Positions 1 to 11,256 of a stretch of DNA of 64,000 bases are shown here, piece after piece. Under the pieces are notes generated by a model. It saw only the letters and a program-made list of their open reading frames with translations. It searched no databases and was not told the origin of the DNA. Every line of letters begins with the position of its first letter. The stretch's first letter is position 1. The position numbers and the translations under genes are program-made. The DNA comes from Prosopocoilus inquinatus (Eukaryota; Arthropoda; Insecta; Coleoptera; Lucanidae): NCBI GenBank assembly GCA_036172665.1, contig CM069872.1, positions 40,348,101-40,412,100 of the forward strand, in the 5' to 3' direction.

Positions 1-1325
1 AATTTAATTAATAAATTAGAAAATAACAAAATAATGTACAAATTAAGAATAATAAGTATTAAATTAGAAAATAACAGAAAACAATGAACAAATTAAGACA
101 AGGAACCATTGGATCTAGAAAATTTATATTAAATATTCGAATTGTTTTTCAGCTTCTTGTAAATACTTCTTACTTCTTGTAATCTTGACGCCAAAAGGCA
201 GTTTTGATTGCTTCCTCCTAATGGGTATGACGTCACGTAACTTTTCGTTATTATAATCCATTTTGTTTAACACAAATAGAAGTAAAAATTTGTAGAAGTC
301 GTGTGTCACTAATCTAAACAATTGTTCTGTCAATTTTGTTTTTCTATTTTCTAGCAAACGGCAACGTAATTTTAACTTTTATTTTATTTTAAATTAATTT
401 AATAAAGTTATTTAAATATTTTCAAAGTAAAGGAATGTAGGAATTAATTTAAAAAAAATTAACTTTTTCAAAACTTAACACCCTGTACACTCAATAACTA
501 ATAGATTGAATCTGTTGTGATATTTCTGTAGATGAGTTGTTGTATTGACTACTTACAAAAATTTGCGATGAAATGTAAATAAATAACCAAACTATAACAG
601 CTCAAAATAGAGCATTTTTTTTATACACTATCATTAACATCTTAAAAACTCTTAAATAAAACTTCCGACTTTTTTGGTTATTACCTATTCGTTATGCGTA
701 CGTTATACATAACTTTAGTATGACTCTCAGTTACTGAACATCTTGTATAGATAAAACTAATTTTAGAAAATAGAGCTGACCGAGTTACACCTCAGCTCGT
801 TTAAATTTATTTTCTATTTTGTATACTTTAGTCGGTAGAGAAGACCATGGCACTCGGTGGACACCTGTATGGCTAATATGATCTTTTGCAAACAGAAATA
901 ATGACTGAACTTTATTAATTATTGTCTGTCAATTATAAGTGTCAGTTACGAATTGGGGGTTCACAAATTATAGTCGTTAAATTTCAGAACATTTTAATTA
1001 TAATCTGTCGCTTCACACAATTAAAACACAATAGTAATGAACTGTCTATCAAATAACACTTCTACAGAATGTACTTTCTACTATTCGAGGTACGGACACT
1101 TCGCTTGCTAACTTATAACTAGCGCGCCCGTATGGAATTTTATAGTAGATCCCTGTAATCTCGATTGTACTGGAATGATCGCGAAACAACGAGAAACTGG
1201 GATAACATTCTATGACGTAAGATGGGGTGACTCGTACCGAAATTAGATCTATTTGCGTTCTCTGCTGTAACAATACAGTTAAGTAATTGATTGATACAGA
1301 ATTGTTGATTGCCTTGCGTTTTGTG
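1..1325. other. Intergenic, no gene recognised
   Basis: AT-rich sequence. The longest open frame is 77 codons on the minus strand (124-357); it is lysine-rich, matches no family I know and has no convincing splice sites. I see no repeat structure here. Confidence 0.6.
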
Positions 1326-1331
1326 TAGAGG

Positions 1332-1920
1332 GTGTCTCAAAAGTAAACCCCTGCCTTTGGGATTCGATTTAGGAAGGGATTTAGGAAAGAAAACAAACCG
1401 AAATGAAAGAATGATACGAGTTCCGGGTTCTGGTACGCCTTCGTTGGAGCGGTTTTCAAGGAAACAACTAAATTAATTTTTAACATTAATTGCATCTATG
1501 TGGTTATAAAATTTGATCTGAAGTGGCGCTTTATTCTCAATTCTCGTGAACTAGCCAACACTGTCAATTTATGAATGAATTTCTGGATTCGCTGCGATTA
1601 ATATTACTTTTATTTAATAATAACGAATGAACTGTAGATTTTAGGAGAGGCGTCTGGACACTTTATTAAATGACGACTGGCAATGATTCATATTTCAAAT
1701 GTAAAGATCTCTTTCATCCGTTTGTATTACAATCAAATGATTGATGATGATGTTTTGTCGCATCACATCCGAAAGTTAGAAGTGCTTTTTTTTATTCTTG
1801 AATAACTCGTTAACGAAGGCAAATCGGAAGTTTTCTCACTCTTTCATTTCGATTTGTTTCAGTGTTTTAAATCGAATATAAATCGAATATCAAAAGGACA
1901 GGTGTTGCTTTTGAGACATA
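1332..1920. mobile_element. Non-autonomous inverted-repeat DNA element
   Basis: The left end starts GTGTCTCAAAAGTAAACCCC. The right end, read on the other strand, starts TGTCTCAAAAGCAACACCTG. Similarity between the two ends continues inwards for roughly 120 bp with gaps; both arms share CGAAATGAAAGA and GCCTTCGTT. The central part has no coding potential, which fits a MITE-like or decayed DNA transposon. No target-site duplication could be fixed, because the right end has been tandemly duplicated. Confidence 0.6.
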
Positions 1921-2096
1921 CTGTATAATGATGTTTTGTCGCATCACATCCGAAAGTTAGAAGTGCTTTTTTTTATTCTTGAATAACTCGTTAACGAAGG
2001 CAAATCGGAAGTTTTCTCACTCTTTCATTTCGATTTGTTTCAGTGTTTTAAATCGAATATCAAAAGGACAGGTGTTACTTTGAGACACACTGTATA
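1747..2096. repeat. Tandem duplication of the element's right end
   Basis: The block beginning ATGATGTTTTGTCGCATCAC occurs at 1747 and again at 1928, a period of 181 bp. The two copies are nearly identical, but the second lacks about 12 bp of the AATCGAATATA motif. Each copy ends in the TTTGAGACA.ACTGTATAATG terminus. A single unequal exchange or replication slip would explain it. Confidence 0.8.
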
Positions 2097-2519
2097 ATGA
2101 TGTGTCTCAAAAGTCTACAATAAAATTTATAATTTATATTTTTATGAGAAAATTGACTCTTTACAATTATTTGTCTCCGGTACTTAATAACGTCAGCCAC
2201 ATTTTTTTTTGAATGGGAACTTTCAAATTCTTTTTGAGTTTGATTTTAGCTGATTGAATTTTACATCCAACTACATAAGAAATTGTTTTTTTTTGTGAAA
2301 AATTTTGGGAACAAAATATCTGAAAATGATGTATTTATACGCCTCGTTTTACTTCAGATTTTTGAAGTTCCACTCTACGTGAGTTCATTTATCTGTCTAT
2401 AGTAAACGAAGTGAAACAAAAAAAAAACTTTTTGTGGGCTCGCTTTCTTTGAGATCGATTTAAAAGAGGCACACAAAGGCAATTACGTAAAAAGATATAA
2501 ATTCATTGCAAAAAAAAAT

Positions 2520-2727
2520 TAGAACACAGTGCATGCATTGGTAGTTAGTCACGAACGCTCGGAATGAGTGTGACTCGCTCGCTTTGTTTTGATTAAAAAT
2601 TTTCGCGTACGGGAAAACTTGCGTTGGAAAAACTATTTGTTTAGTGCATTGTGTTTGTTTGTGTGTGTGTGTGTGTATAGCAGAGAAGTCGATGGTTGGA
2701 ATACAGGGAGAATATAGGGATGAAAAT
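2520..2727 (+). other. Candidate first exon of an unidentified gene
   Basis: A block richer in CG than its surroundings contains an ATG at 2692. It is followed by 12 codons and then a strong splice donor, GTAAGT, at 2728-2733. A (GT)n run lies just upstream at about 2661-2676. I could not find a matching downstream exon, so this may be chance. A transcript would decide. Confidence 0.2.
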
Positions 2728-2733
2728 GTAAGT

Positions 2734-3751
2734 TATTTTTTTATTTTGTTGCCTGAAAATGCTTTCGATTTTACCTGCAAAGCTCTTCCGCCTATGTCTC
2801 GTTACTTTTGATTAAAAAGCTAATTTTGTAGGTAATGATCATGATTTTTTGCATCTGCCCTTCTTTATTTTTTGTTAACAATATCCACGACGACGACTTA
2901 CGAAACAGGCGGAGGAACCAGTTCAGGAATCAATGAAATTTTTTATTTCTAACAATTTTTCCATAAGTTTTCAATTTTTTATTTCTAACAAATTTTTCGG
3001 TAAGTTTTCAACTGTAACAAACAATTCGTGCTTATTCATTTTAGTTAATGACATTAGTGACTTACGAAATTTTTTTTCTTACACAATAAAGCGGAACAGC
3101 CTATTCGGAAGTCATAAGAATTTTTTTGGTGCGTTCTATCTCGAGCGGCGACCTTTAATTTTGTGCGCCCGGTTTATGTTACGTGACCGTTGAGATAATT
3201 AAATAATTTCTTTATAAGAATGGAAAAGTGCAAAACATTCCTCGTATCTTTTAACCTCGTCTAATCCCATACCACGTCATCCCCTCAACGTCTACCGTCC
3301 TCGTCTGTAGAGGAGAGACATCAGGATGCCCACCGTCACAACGACCTGTCGCGGTCCTCTTTCTTCGGTATCGTGGTATGTTGCGGGACAGAGATGTTAA
3401 GAAAGCCAAAGAATGTTTTGGCTATTATTGAGCTCGAATCTCGAACTGGCCAGGTTAAGGCGTGACATTGGGAATCTGTGGCCACTTGACCCCCGCCACA
3501 CACAAATAACCTCCTCCTTCGAGACTAATAACCGAGACCAGAGTGTGTTGCAAGCTATTATAAAGTAACGCGGGAGATAGTTGTACGCGTGGGAGTTTTA
3601 TTAGGCGAACAATTAATTACGGCACTTTGTAATTAAATATTTTGCTATTAGTATTTACAGAATCATCTACACGTTGGTGTAATATGGGAAACATAATCTT
3701 TTAAAACAATTTGCACTGACCGTATTAACTTTAAAATAGGATTTGTGCTAA
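2734..3751. other. No gene recognised
   Basis: About 1 kb. 3230-3600 is less AT-rich than its surroundings and contains TATTATAAAG near 3555. No open frame, splice pattern or repeat could be recognised. Confidence 0.5.
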
Positions 3752-3998
3752 AGACAATAGCAATTCGTAAATTTTTTGATTGTTTCTGTTTTAGCGCTGG
3801 AATGCGTGCAATATTAAATCATTTTTTTAAATGTTTTTCGCGGTACTTGAACAAAATGCGAAATATTTTATGAAAGCCGGGGCCTTTATGGGTTTTCAGT
3901 ATTACAATAGCAATTCGTAATTTTTTGATTGTGTGTCTTTTAGTGCTGGAATGCGTTCAATATTAAATAATTTTTTTAAATGTTTTTTGCGGTACTTT
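3752..3998. repeat. Direct repeat, two copies of about 100 bp
   Basis: 3752-3850 and 3903-3998 are near-copies, both containing ACAATAGCAATTCGTAA, GCTGGAATGCGT and TTTTTTAAATGTTTTT. The period is about 151 bp. There is no coding potential. Confidence 0.75.
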
Positions 3999-4399
3999 TT
4001 TTTCCTTCTTGTTGGGAAACGTTCCATTTCGTGGGAAAAAATGAAAATCTGCACAAATGAAAAAATTCATTTCGCAAGGAAGATTGATCTAGGTCACAGT
4101 CTAGGTGTTTGAAGAAAAAAAAATCTTTTTACAATATTTTACTACTCCTGGTTCAATCAAATTGTCGATTTACGGCCTCAAACGAGAAATAAGTGTAAAA
4201 TTTTTAATTTCGCGCTAACGTAGTAATGAATTTTTGCAATGACACCTTCATCTTTATTCTACTTTTAAATTACGCTGAATACGTTGAATCCAAATTTCAA
4301 ATTTTTATTTTATAACTCTCATATAATATAATACGTGGCTTAAAATCGAATGCAGTAGGTTGTGATATGATCTCTTTACGTATGATTGAATTAATGGTA

Positions 4400-5972
4400 C
4401 CAACTTTGACTCCGTGTCTTACATATTTGTTATTATTAAAGAACCCACTCAAATATCACATTATAGACCCATTAGCATTCTCACAGTGTTTTCGAAAATT
4501 CTGGAAAATATTATTAGTTGTCAAATAACTGAATTTATTACAGAATTTAACATACTTCCAGATTGTCAGTCTGAATTTAGGTCCGGACACAGTACAGCTT
4601 CAGTTTTATTAGCAGTTACTGGTGACATAATGCGTGCTACTGATGACAATAAACTTTCAGTACTTGTGCTGTTAGACTACAGCAAAGCTTTTGATACTTT
4701 GCAACATGATGTTTTGATTAACAAACTTCGTTATTATGGTTTCGACTCTCTTGCTATTCAACGTATTGGTAGTTTTTTAACAAACAGTTTTCAAAGAGTT
4801 ATAATCAATAATGAAATGTCCAATTGTAGGCAATTGCAGCATGGGATTCCGCAAGGTTCTATACTTGGGCCTTTGTTATTTTCAAATTATACCAGCGACT
4901 TTTACAAACACCTCAATACTTGCAAGTTACATCAATACGCTGATGATACTCAACTGTACTGCTCCTTTCCATTTACGGAATTACAACAATATAATAAATA
5001 TATAAATAAGGACTTGAGAAAACTAATCCATTTATCAAATTCTCATGGTTTTCATTTAAATTCATCAAAATATTCGTTAATGATTTTCGGCAGGGAAAAG
5101 CAAAGATGTCTTGCTAAAACTCAGATCAATATAACAATTAATAATCATAAATTACAATTTACAGATTAATGTAGAAATCTTGGGTTGATTCTGAGTTAAG
5201 ATTCAGAAAGCACATCAGTATAGTGACACAATTTTCTTATAACGTTCTGAAACATGTCTACATGAACAAAGACTTATTAAGTCAAAAAGTGAAACTTATG
5301 CTTACAGATTCTTTAATACTTTCAAGGATATCATATTGTGATGCTGTGTACGGTCCAGCATTAACTAATCAGGATCTATATCGACTGCAAAAAATCCAAA
5401 ATAATTGTAGTCGCTTTATATACAACTTACGGAAGTGGGATCATGTTACTGGGTGGATACGTCAGTCAGGATGGCTTACTGTTAAACAAAGGTGGCAATA
5501 TCATCTACTCACGTTGACACAGAAAGTTTTACAATCAAAAGTTCCCAGCTATCTTTATAATAAATTGCAAAAAAACAGTGAAATTCATTCACGTTCCACC
5601 AGATTTTCCGAATTGTTACGGGTTCCTCTGCACTCCACGGCTCTCTATCAGCGGTCTTTTTCGTACAATGCAGCAAAATTATATAATACAATCCCCAGTG
5701 CTGCTATGAAATGTATGTCCCTAGAAGTCTTCAAAAAGAACATTAAAAGTTATTTCTTGATGCACTAATTAATCTTTATGCATATGTGTGTTTACTGTGG
5801 TCGCCGTTATTATTATTATTATTATTATTGAATTATCTATTCTATTCTTTAACAAGTGGGTTAAGTGTAAGAACAACTATGCTGAACTTCGCCCATTATT
5901 TATTTATGCTTTTCAAATTGTAAATTAAAATTTGGCAATAAAGACCTGTTATTATTATTATTATTATATATC
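4400..5972 (+). mobile_element. 5'-truncated non-LTR retrotransposon (LINE)
   Basis: The element keeps the last two-thirds of a reverse transcriptase and the 3' end of a LINE. After the stop at about 5768 comes a roughly 200-bp 3' UTR with an internal (ATT)n at 5809-5829. It ends in AATAAA (about 5938) and a (TTA)n tail at 5949-5968. The endonuclease half is missing, as expected for incomplete target-primed reverse transcription. The motif set suggests a CR1/Jockey-type element; the clade needs a tree. Confidence 0.85.
4414..5768 (+). pseudogene. LINE reverse transcriptase, frameshifted
   Basis: The 4414-5169 frame shows the reverse-transcriptase blocks in order. SHYRPISIL comes first, then the first catalytic Asp in LDYSKAFDTL. 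GIPQGSILGPLLF is next, and the YADD catalytic box is in YADDTQLY. The frame stops at 5169. Coding similarity resumes in another frame from 5223 to 5768 with the typical C-terminal segment (SRISYCDAVYGPALT, LQKIQNNCSRFI). One frameshift with nearby stops therefore separates the polymerase core from the C-terminal domain. The copy is dead, but little else has decayed. Confidence 0.9.
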
Positions 5973-6182
5973 GGTTGATTGGCATTTTTATTTTTCTTTG
6001 TCTTGTAAATTAAGGGAACTTTACTCTTAACTCCACGCTGCATTTCGTTCAAGAAAAACTTTATCTGCCGTTTGCCAATTTGATTTTAAGTGATGCAGAA
6101 TCATCTCGCATCAATATTTTTTTTATAAAAATCGATAATAAAAAAATCCCATTTGTGTCACACTTTTTGAAAGATACTGTAG

Positions 6183-7145
6183 AAATGTCGGGTCGACTCC
6201 AACTGACCAACGGACAATTGGTCAACTCGCACATGATCAACACCCAACTGATCAACGCGACAAAACATCAACGACCCTGTAGGGTCAATGGGACATTTGG
6301 CCAACTGTATTATTCTTATTGCAATTTAAGGTCAACGCAGACTGGGTCGAGCTGCATCTTTAAATTTAGCAGTTCTCATTTATTTAACGATCTTGAAACG
6401 ATTTTTTGCATTGCTTCAAAATTAACAGTGTTCGTTTGCATTGTAAATTCTATGAAATATTCACAATCAACGAAAAATTCCACTGTCCTCTTTAATTTTT
6501 AATAAAAGGAAAAAGAAACTGTTAGTATATTTAAATCAACTCCATCCGAACGCCAACTTATTTAAAATAAAAGAAAAGGCTTACTTCAAATTAATTCGAT
6601 TAACTCATCGGCAGTTCTTCGTTAAATAAAAAGACAATTTGGTGTTTAATTAATGAATTTTAATAGATTATACCTTCAAATCATGTCAGAGTGATGTCTT
6701 GAGTTATTGAAAAACACCTTTTGTTTGAAAAAACTACCTTTTCCTCCCTTTACTCAAAAGACTACTTGCAAAAATGGGAAAAATACCTGCAGCTGGCAGG
6801 CACTGCTGACAGTTGCTTTGCGTGTCGCCAACTTTATAAAAGAAATCGCAACACACTTTAATTAGAAATTTTATTGAAGACACGGTACCTATCAAATGTT
6901 TCTGATGTTGCTAGAAATGAAAAACCTGAATGTTAGGAATTATAAAAAAATCTGCTTCTTAAATGTGCATAATTTAATTGAGAGTAAATTTAATTTGTGA
7001 AATGGTATTTCTCTTCCATTGGTCAAATGTCCCGTTGACCAGTAGGGTCGTTGATGTTTTGTCGCGTTGATCAGTTGGACGTTGATCAAATGCGAGTTGT
7101 CCAATTGTCTGTTGATAGTTGAGTTGTGACCCGGAAATATCGTTA
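6183..7145. mobile_element. Element with 125-bp terminal inverted repeats
   Basis: 6186-6310 and the reverse complement of 7015-7140 match closely. Both carry GACAATTGG, CCAACTGATCAACGCGACAA and AACATCAACGACCCT. The 700 bp between the arms has no transposase-like frame. The arms are rich in GATCAAC words, so the termini have an internally repetitive structure. Probably a non-autonomous DNA transposon. The exact ends and a target-site duplication are not resolved. Confidence 0.75.
6815..6883 (+). repeat. Dispersed repeat, also at 43703-43767
   Basis: TGCGTGTCGCCAACTTTATA and the following 50 bp (TTTAATTAG, GAA.CCACG-like end) recur in the same orientation at 43703-43767, inside a hAT-like element. 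The copies are diverged. Confidence 0.55.
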
Positions 7146-7999
7146 TCTTCTCAGTTTGCGCAGTTTGCACAAGGTTGGTAGAGCTGGGCTGTGTATTAGA
7201 AGGTTGCCTTGATCAGCGGAGGGTACAGAGGCTGCGCATCTTGTTAAGCAAAATCACGGGATAAATTCCATTGGGCATATTAACGAGATTTTTGCATTAT
7301 TTGATCAATAGGACCACAAAATTTATTCCATTTTTGGTGTATTAGATTAAGCTTTAGGAAACAGATCCAAACTCACTCTATTTACTTCACTGTGACGGAT
7401 AAAAGTTTCGTGTGACGTCACGAATTACTTTTGCGGGGAGGAAATTTCAATCTGCATATTAAATGGGAACGAGGCAACCTGCTAGATACAATATCTGTTT
7501 TACCAACCTTGAGTTCGCATAACGGCAGCGCCATAACTGGTTTAATAGTCAAAGTTTTAACAAAACTACAGGAATCTGTAAGGCTGCTAAAGTGCACGTG
7601 TTAGTAAAGAAGATTTTATATTTTCATTATATTTTCATATCACTTCAAACATGAAAGATCTTTCGCTTCTCTTCCCCTAACAATTATAATAAAGAATGTC
7701 AACCAAAACTTAAATCATAAAATCAATGTGTAGGTGTGATCCCCTCGAACTTGTGGTCCGATACCCTCCCCATATATACAGTGCCATTATTTTATTATGC
7801 AACGTATCCTTATACATTTACTAAGTTGCACTCACATGCAGTTCAAGAGAAAAAGTAAACGTCTGGTAGGAATAATACATAACCCACTGATTCATCATTT
7901 TTTATTATTTAAATTTCTGTAACTCAATGGTTCTTCAAATACAGCAAATGTGAAAGCTCTTGGTATCAACAGGATGCCTGGTATTAACAAGTTGGTGCT
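7146..7999. other. No gene recognised
   Basis: AT-rich. No convincing exon, repeat or RNA gene was seen. Confidence 0.5.
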
Positions 8000-8215
8000 C
8001 CATAGGATAGTAGGATGTCGCTGATTAAACTATTCATCACTATTACATCGCAATTGCAATTATCCTTGGTCGAATCATTTTAGTTTGCAGTTGAACTCTT
8101 GAGCCACGAGTCTGCTGAAGAAGCCTCAAATAGAGCTAAAACAACTGTACAGAGGCTGCTGAACGGATTCGCTGCAATCAAAAATGATTTGCAACAATTT
8201 TTTTTTTGTATTTTT
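8000..8215 (+). repeat. Decayed hammerhead-bearing repeat copy
   Basis: It shares GTAGGATGTCGCTG, GGTCGAATC, ACAACTGTACAGAGGCTGCT and ATCAAAAATGATTTGCAACA with the repeats at 33.5 and 58.8 kb. The hammerhead core at 8111-8160 keeps CTGAAGA and stem I (TCTG/CAGA). The invariant GAAA, however, reads AAAA, a change at the catalytic G12 position. I expect no self-cleavage. Confidence 0.7.
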
Positions 8216-8837
8216 TAACGTTACAAGCGGTCATGGTAATAAACAAAATATTAGAAATTTGAAAATAATGCCTCAGAATAAGCTAAAGTTTCAACTACAT
8301 CTGTATCAGAAATCATTTTTCTAAAGTCAGAAATAAATAAAATATGAATAAATAAAATAATGGCTGGAAACGACAGTTTTTAGACAAAATGTCTCCAGAA
8401 CGGTTAGATTTAGGCATAAATTATTATATTCAAAAAATGTGTACAATTTTATGGTCAATCCAAATTCGATATCATATATAAGGTGTGCCATTTGAAACAA
8501 AAAAGTTGACTCCAGTATCATTGTTTTGTTTCACTCCGTACAGATGAAAAGAATTTAATGTTGTAAACCTCAAAAATTTTAAACAAAAATACGCTCAAAC
8601 CTTTTTGTATTTTTAAGTTTTCAAGTGGCAATTTTCCTAGGAAATTTCCTTCCCCTTTACTATCAAAGAATAATAAAAATTTAAACTTACATTACACATC
8701 GTAGTAATCATCAAGAACACAACCATTTTACTTAACATAAAATTTATTTCTCATCACTAGTTTTAAATTACATTTCAGTATTAATTTTAGTCTAGATTTT
8801 ATGAGAACGGTATTGCCAAAGTTACGACGCTGACGGC
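8216..8837. other. No gene recognised
   Basis: AT-rich sequence between the repeat copy and the decayed terminal exon. Nothing supportable was seen. Confidence 0.5.
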
Positions 8838-8911
8838 TTAACTGCTGGTAGGCCAAAGTTCCACCGAAACGTCCATCCAGTTATCGTACAAAAATGTATT
8901 CGTTTCAGAAC
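8838..8911 (-). pseudogene. Decayed fourth Takeout-type terminal exon
   Basis: Read on the minus strand, a TTTCATCAG acceptor at 8912 precedes an exon in the same phase as the three intact terminal exons. Its translation contains TNTFLYDNWMDVSVELWP, which lines up with MNKILDDNWQQVSKDF of the 17.1 kb exon. A TAA at 8838-8840 then stops it after 24 residues instead of 51. Beyond the stop the same frame still gives VSVVTLAIPFS, resembling the hydrophobic last helix, before another stop. I read it as a terminal exon that lost function. It lies about 210 bp beyond the last intact one. Confidence 0.65.
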
Positions 8912-9063
8912 CTGATGAAACCGTTCTTATTTTAACAAAATCCAAACAGCAAGAAAATCAACCAAACAGAGACAGACTTGTGGATTATACCCTTTTAATT
9001 TTTTTTAATTAAAATTACGCAAAAACCATGGTATTAGTTAGTAATCAAATCAGACCCTGCACA

Positions 9064-9069
9064 TTTATT
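9064..9069 (-). promoter_or_regulatory. Poly(A) signal for distal terminal exon
   Basis: AATAAA on the minus strand, about 50 nt after the stop of the distal terminal exon. A second AATAAA overlaps the stop codon itself at about 9118-9123. Confidence 0.5.
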
Positions 9070-9118
9070 AGAGAGCTTTAAGAAAGTTATTTTAAAAGGG
9101 CAACGTGATGCTGCCATT

Positions 9119-9273
9119 TTATTCCTGAGGTAGGAGAGTATCCCGATGGAATTGGGAAATGAATCTCTCTAGCGTAGTTACAATCGCCACCCGAATTAGT
9201 TCCTTGACGATGGGTGCGATGTCTTTGTTGACCTCTTGCCAATTCTCGTTTAATACTTCATTCATCTGCTTAC
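9119..9273 (-). CDS. Takeout-like gene, alternative terminal exon C
   Basis: A TTTTCGTAG acceptor is followed by 155 nt coding for 51 residues and TAA. The exon opens in phase 1, so it can join exon 5 (18601-18750) directly. It encodes MNEVLNENWQEVNKDIAP, the hallmark 'N..LN.NW' start of the last Takeout helix, and ends DTLLPQE. The frame is intact and the length equals that of exons A and B. It matches exon B at about 15 of 51 positions by eye, concentrated in the NW motif and the LP end. No upstream Takeout exons were found between it and 17.1 kb. It is therefore more likely an alternative last exon of the same gene than part of a separate gene. A broken-off paralogue remains possible. Confidence 0.75.
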
Positions 9274-9572
9274 CTACGAAAACAGAAGAGCAAGTGTTAA
9301 TATTCCTCCGAGATGAAAACAACCACGAAACAAGAAAAACAAACCTCAAAACCTGAGGTACGCAAGGGAGAAATTCACGAGACTTGGAGAGGGTAGTATA
9401 AAGAACTGTTGAAGAGCGCAGATGTATCACAACAGTCTATTACAGCGATAAGAAGAGTTAAAGAAGAAATCAGTAATATTTAGAAGTGTTTTAGAAAATA
9501 AGAATAACATGACAGAAATGAGAAAAAAGCTACCAAGACCAAAAGTATTGAGCACAGTGATGAGTACAGAAC

Positions 9573-9815
9573 AGATTCTCGTACATGTGTCAGTCAGGTG
9601 GAGGAGAGCCGTTGGAGTTGACGATCACGCACTTTCGCGTTCTGCCTTGATGAGAATGCTCAGTCTTCAATTCATCATAGTTAGTGATGGGCGATATCGT
9701 AATGTACTAATATCACAATATCGCCCATCACGAACTACGATGAACTGAAGACTGAGCATTCACATCAAGGCAGAACCCCTCGGCTCCCTTCCACCTGTCA
9801 CACGTACGAGAACCC
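9573..9815. repeat. Foldback element, near-perfect inner palindrome
   Basis: The inner arms (about 9639-9776) match over some 60 bp. They contain CTGCCTTGATG, AATGCTCAGTCTTCA and GTGATGGGCGATAT, around a short AT-rich centre. The outer arms share TTCTCGTAC, TGTG and AGGTGGA. The left arm has about 25 extra bases between its inner and outer parts. It lies in the long intron upstream of terminal exon C. Confidence 0.85.
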
Positions 9816-9829
9816 GTTCTTTAGTGATG

Positions 9830-11030
9830 AGACAAACAAGAGAACCCCGAAGTCTGGTGAAATGGCATCCACCTTGTCTGGTAATGTAACAAAAGTATTT
9901 ACCAGAATCCTCGGGATAAAAATAAGAACGAAACCTGAAGAGACACAACATTTAGTTTCAAACCAAACAGAGAAAGTAAGATGGAATGCAAACAAAATGA
10001 AGAAAGGACTTTAAAAGGAAAAAAGAGGTGTTCATCTGTGTTTCACAGACGTAGAAAATAAACGATTAACGATTTTTGAAAAACACTGCAATTTTCTTTC
10101 CCAACGACACTGTAGTGATCAAAAAAAAAACAAAGAAAAAGACGCTAAAGCTGTATGTAATGTACCAAGAAATAAAGAACAAATACAATGTTGGTATTAA
10201 TCGCGAGTAAACATAAACAATAATAATTAGTGATGAAGAAAGTCAACATGACACATAGACACAATGTTATCAAAGAAATAAGACCAAGGGTAAAATCTGT
10301 TGAAAAACATTCCAACAGAATGAAAAATACATTTTTAAGATATAAATAAACTCCAAAGACAGAAAACAGAAAGCCACAAATAGAAGATCGCGAATCAAGA
10401 ACAGAAATAAGCTAATCAGAGAAAATTTAGGCATAAAATCAGTATATTAAATAATAGAAGAAAATTTGCTAATATTTGAGCAATAGACAAAGCAAGAATA
10501 AAGGAGAACTACACGACACAAAACCGTTAAAACAAAGAACAGGAAAACCAAGGATACGCAACAGCGCATTCGGTACGGGCACGCGAACGTAAAGAAATAC
10601 TTTAATATACGGTAGATGTTCTGTCATGTTCAAGGCGTAAACACTGTTGACTCACCACTCTCTCGCAAATTGATTTTGTTGCCTCCCTGCCTTCAGCTAT
10701 CTCTCTCGCGCATTGATCCTACGTTCTCCTGCACAGACCAATGCACAGCCGAATGTTCCGTTGGATCATCTTTATTTTATTATGCACCATAACCAAGGAG
10801 AATATAAGAAGAGGAAATTAGAAAAGCAAGGTTATTATTCTGAACTTACAAATAGTTAATATTTCCGTCTGTCTTGCGTGTTTTGTTTTCATCCCGGTTA
10901 TTCCCACAGTAACAATTATAAAAGCAATACAGTACCTCAGAGGTAGAGGTAATCTGTACTAAGACACTAAAATAGAATTGTTCAAGAGATCGCAGAAGTC
11001 ATTAAATTACAGTTTACCTCTGAACTGTTA
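9830..11030. other. Intronic, no gene recognised
   Basis: A-rich plus strand with no coding frame of note. It lies within the long optional intron of the Takeout-like gene. A slightly less AT-rich patch at 10550-10770 has no recognisable content. Confidence 0.5.
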
Positions 11031-11033
11031 AAG

Positions 11034-11160
11034 CCCCGTTGTACAATGTCAGTTTAAATTTAAGCTGAAGCTTAGTCCCATAAGAGCGATTATTTCAATA
11101 TACATATGTTGTTAAGGGTTTACGCTTTGGCTTAAAGTTAAGCGGGAATTGTACAACTGG
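11034..11160. mobile_element. Small MITE, about 127 bp
   Basis: The ends are inverted copies: CCCGTTGTACAATG on the left and CCAGTTGTACAATT read from the right. Weaker matching continues through TTTAAGC. Confidence 0.55.
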
Positions 11161-11256
11161 CACTAAATGAATTGATACACAATAAAATCGAGGTTTTTCA
11201 GTTATCTTGAAGATGAAGTTCGTGATATGTTTTTCAAAGATCAAATATGTTATTAG

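Noticed and set aside
8111..8160. Possible ribozyme in the 8 kb repeat copy
   Set aside because: The catalytic GAAA reads AAAA, so I list it only as a decayed repeat.
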